Below are positions 6,956-7,950 of a DNA stretch of 7,950 nucleotides, piece after piece (the stretch's first letter is position 1; each line of letters starts with the position of its first letter). The DNA lies in contig JAOPZD010000204.1 of the NCBI GenBank assembly GCA_025964295.1, forward strand, positions 1-7,950, written 5' to 3'. This DNA comes from Conexibacter sp. (GTDB lineage Bacteria > Actinomycetota > Thermoleophilia > Solirubrobacterales > Solirubrobacteraceae). Under the pieces are notes generated by a model. That model did no database searches and was not told where the DNA came from. It saw only the letters and a list, made by a program, of their open reading frames with translations. A program made the position numbers and the translations under genes.

Positions 6956-7152
6956 CTTCCCGTTCTGATGATCCGCCCCACCCGGGGCGCCTCCCGATCA
7001 AAGCCGGGGATCGCGGTCGCCCCGTCAGCGACGACGCGGTGGGGGTCGGCACCGTTCTTAGTTGCTTCCATCCCACACACGTCGACGGTCGACTGGAACA
7101 ATGGCTCAAGCGAGCTGCGCCTCGCCGCAACCTGGTAACGACGACGGCCTGA
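6952..7152 (+). CDS. Small protein, last gene of the operon (gene D)
   Basis: A 66-residue frame starting with GTG in a GTGA overlap with the gene C stop, the same junction type as between B and C. GGAG lies five bases upstream. The product, MTSRSDDPPHPGRLPIKAG at the start and DGRLEQWLKRAAPRRN near the end, is polar and basic at the C-terminus. It contains one cysteine (LSCFHPTH) and has no membrane segment. I recognise no family. Support comes from the overlap pattern, the ribosome binding site and GC-rich third positions. A longer frame through this stretch begins upstream, inside gene C, but those earlier starts would read gene C out of frame. A chance frame remains possible because it is short. 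Confidence 0.5.
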   Translation: MTSRSDDPPHPGRLPIKAGDRGRPVSDDAVGVGTVLSCFHPTHVDGRLEQWLKRAAPRRNLVTTTA

Positions 7153-7245
7153 CCAGTCATGCGCGGGGCACGCCTTTTCGAGCCGGCATCTCCCGGCCCA
7201 GCCGAGCGTCCCTTTCGGCGAGCCGAGCCGCGTACGGCAGTAGGC

Positions 7246-7270
7246 GCTGATCAGGCGCAATCCTGACAGC
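7246..7270. terminator. Weak stem-loop between convergent genes
   Basis: GCTG-A-TCAGG (7246-7255) can pair with CCTGA-CAGC (7262-7270) around a six-base loop, giving nine pairs with one bulged A. It lies between the end of gene D and the end of the opposing small gene, overlapping the stop of the latter. No T-tract follows on either strand, so termination is only a positional guess. Confidence 0.25.
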
Positions 7271-7538
7271 CCGGAAGGGTTGCCAGCTGGTCCCGGCTCG
7301 CTAGCTGATGGTTGCCGAGCCCGGCGTGATGACAGTCGGACGTGTGCAGCATCCGAGCGCTCTTCATCGCGACGTAAGTCTGCTTGGAAGTCGCAGGGAG
7401 GTTCGGCGCTCGGCGCCCGGGTCGGGCAGCCGGAGCCTTATCCGCGTTCAAGGTGCCCTTCGGCCCGAGCGCTCCAAGACGTAACTCCTGCTCCTTGAGA
7501 CGCTTCTTCTCGGCGGAACTCACGTAGCGCTGGCTCAC
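7251..7538 (-). CDS. Small hypothetical protein with a C-terminal CHH...CxxC motif
   Basis: A 95-residue protein read convergently to the operon. It begins MSQRYVSSAEKKRLKEQELRL, a charged helix, continues through a proline- and arginine-rich linker (APAARPGRRAPNLP), and ends with MLHTSDCHHAGLGNH and LPGCQDCA. The final part has C69 with two following histidines, then C91-x2-C94. This resembles small zinc-binding units in which an H/C pair is closed by a C-terminal CxxC. The start is GTG at 7538, with only a weak AGAAG upstream. Third codon positions are mostly G or C. I cannot assign a family, and 98 bases separate its stop from gene D. It may be a cargo gene of the island or an orphan. Confidence 0.5.
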   Translation of the reverse strand: MSQRYVSSAEKKRLKEQELRLGALGPKGTLNADKAPAARPGRRAPNLPATSKQTYVAMKSARMLHTSDCHHAGLGNHQLASRDQLATLPGCQDCA

Positions 7539-7716
7539 AGGGCACTTCTACCAGAGGCCAGCTGACACCTCGCCGGCACGGCTTCGACCGTCTACGGGCT
7601 GCGGCCCGAACGATCGCTGCAGCCTATGTCTGCACTAATCCGCGGCCGCGTGGACCCGGTCAGCCGGCAAGTTCAGCTGCCGTCTTCGGACCAAGAATTT
7701 CTGGGCCTATGGGGGC

Positions 7717-7814
7717 GAACTCGAGAACAGTGAAGCCCGCTGTGGGGCGGGCTCCAAAAGGCACTCATATGCAGGGAGTTCTTGGCACACGAACTTGAGA
7801 ACGAACGCGAGAAC
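7717..7814. repeat. Three copies of the 12-mer GAACNNGAGAAC
   Basis: Copies are GAACTCGAGAAC at 7717-7728, GAACTTGAGAAC at 7791-7802 and GAACGCGAGAAC at 7803-7814. The last two are in direct tandem. Each copy is preceded by C, and ten of twelve positions are fixed. They stand immediately downstream of the pilC stop, the last one 9 bases away. They may be binding sites for a regulator or recombinase; their place at the junction between the accessory genes and pilC makes a recombination role thinkable. Confidence 0.6.
7734..7753 (-). terminator. Possible terminator downstream of pilC
   Basis: AGCCCGC (7734-7740) pairs with GCGGGCT (7747-7753) around a six-base loop. On the minus strand the stem is followed by TCACTGTTC, a weakly T-rich tail. 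It is 70 bases past the pilC stop and in the right direction. The stem is short and the tail poor, so confidence is low. Confidence 0.35.
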
Positions 7815-7823
7815 AACCCTGCC

Positions 7824-7950
7824 CTACTTGATCGAGTCGTACACCTTGAACAGCGGCAGGTACATCGAGATGACGATGAAGCCGACCATGCCCCCGACGA
7901 CGACGATCATCACCGGCTCCAGGATCGAGGTCAGCGACTTGACGGCCGCC
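7824..7950 (-). CDS. pilC: Type IV pilus inner-membrane platform protein PilC / type II secretion GspF family, 3' end only
   Basis: Only the last 41 residues are in the window; the gene enters from the right edge. The product reads AAVKSLTSILEPVMIVVVGG, then MVGFIVISMYLPLFKVYDSIK, and stops at TAG (7826-7824). This is the characteristic C-terminus of PilC/GspF proteins: the LEP motif, then the last membrane helix, then the MYLP segment. PilC sits in the cytoplasmic membrane, where it couples the assembly and retraction ATPases to pilin polymerisation. It is a core pilus gene and marks the edge of the accessory region. No pilin gene follows in the available sequence. Confidence 0.95.
   Translation of the reverse strand, partial: AAVKSLTSILEPVMIVVVGGMVGFIVISMYLPLFKVYDSIK

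Larger units (their letters stand above)
7539..7823. other. Non-coding gap with 12-mer repeats and a possible terminator
   Basis: About 285 bases between the small zinc-motif gene and pilC. I see no convincing gene on either strand. Apart from the repeats and stem-loop listed separately, I see only a short inverted pair, ggctgc and gcagcc around 7600-7625, and no promoter I would defend. No tRNA is present. Confidence 0.5.

Noticed and set aside
6310..7260. Long minus-strand open frames opposite genes C and D (6310-7260 and 6086-6922)
   Set aside because: They lie antisense to better-supported genes, have biased composition rich in R, A and S, and no ribosome binding site; they are frames kept open by high GC.
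3770..7267. GTCAGGA at 3770-3776 and its inverse TCCTGAC at 7261-7267 as terminal inverted repeats around the operon
   Set aside because: Only seven bases match, flanks do not extend the match, and each copy already belongs to a local hairpin; too weak to define element ends.
7650..7760. Minus-strand 34-residue frame containing AGFTVLE, resembling a type IV prepilin cleavage site, downstream of pilC
   Set aside because: The required long hydrophobic helix after the motif is absent (FAPIGPEILGPK follows), there is no ribosome binding site, and the frame is very short; probably coincidence.
1..7950. CRISPR arrays, tRNA or rRNA genes
   Set aside because: No regularly spaced repeats and no tRNA- or rRNA-like sequence were seen on either strand.

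Overview
The window is very G+C rich. Its genes use ATG and GTG starts (possibly one TTG) and often overlap by 1 to 4 bases. The right edge carries the end of a type IV pilus inner-membrane platform protein (PilC). One site matches the CGAAC-N4-GTTCG LexA box used by Actinomycetota and Bacillota. Together these suggest a high-GC actinobacterium, possibly a pilus-bearing lineage such as Thermoleophilia. That placement is inference, because no rRNA or other marker is present.

Left part (1-3672, minus strand): a type I restriction-modification locus. A small XRE/Cro-type regulator is followed, after a 152-base gap holding a 20-bp palindrome, by hsdM (modification methyltransferase). hsdS (specificity subunit) starts inside the hsdM stop codon through a 4-base GTGA overlap. 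hsdS is split by a frameshift near 777-779: target-recognition domain 1 is in one frame, while the central conserved region and target-recognition domain 2 continue in another frame to the window edge. No hsdR is visible; it could lie beyond position 1.

Middle part (3700-7152, plus strand): a near-perfect 40-bp palindrome sits between the divergent regulator and a compact four-gene operon. The operon encodes A (216 aa, unknown), B (588 aa, DDE transposase-like, with a probable zinc finger inside the catalytic core), C (254 aa, with a duplicated CxH...CxxC zinc module) and D (66 aa, unknown). Junctions are TGATG, GTGA and GTGA, so the four are probably translated as a coupled unit. A LexA-type box and a strong hairpin lie inside the 3' end of gene A, about 130 bases before gene B, so B to D may have their own damage-responsive promoter. 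I could not find terminal inverted repeats bounding B. I therefore read A to D as a stationary or domesticated transposase-linked cassette rather than an ordinary insertion sequence, with modest confidence.

Right part (7153-7950): a small minus-strand gene with a CHH...CxxC tail converges on the operon. About 285 bases without a gene follow, containing three copies of a 12-mer (GAACNNGAGAAC) and a possible terminator. The 3' end of pilC then enters from the right. The layout reads as an accessory island (restriction-modification plus the transposase-linked cassette) next to core pilus genes.
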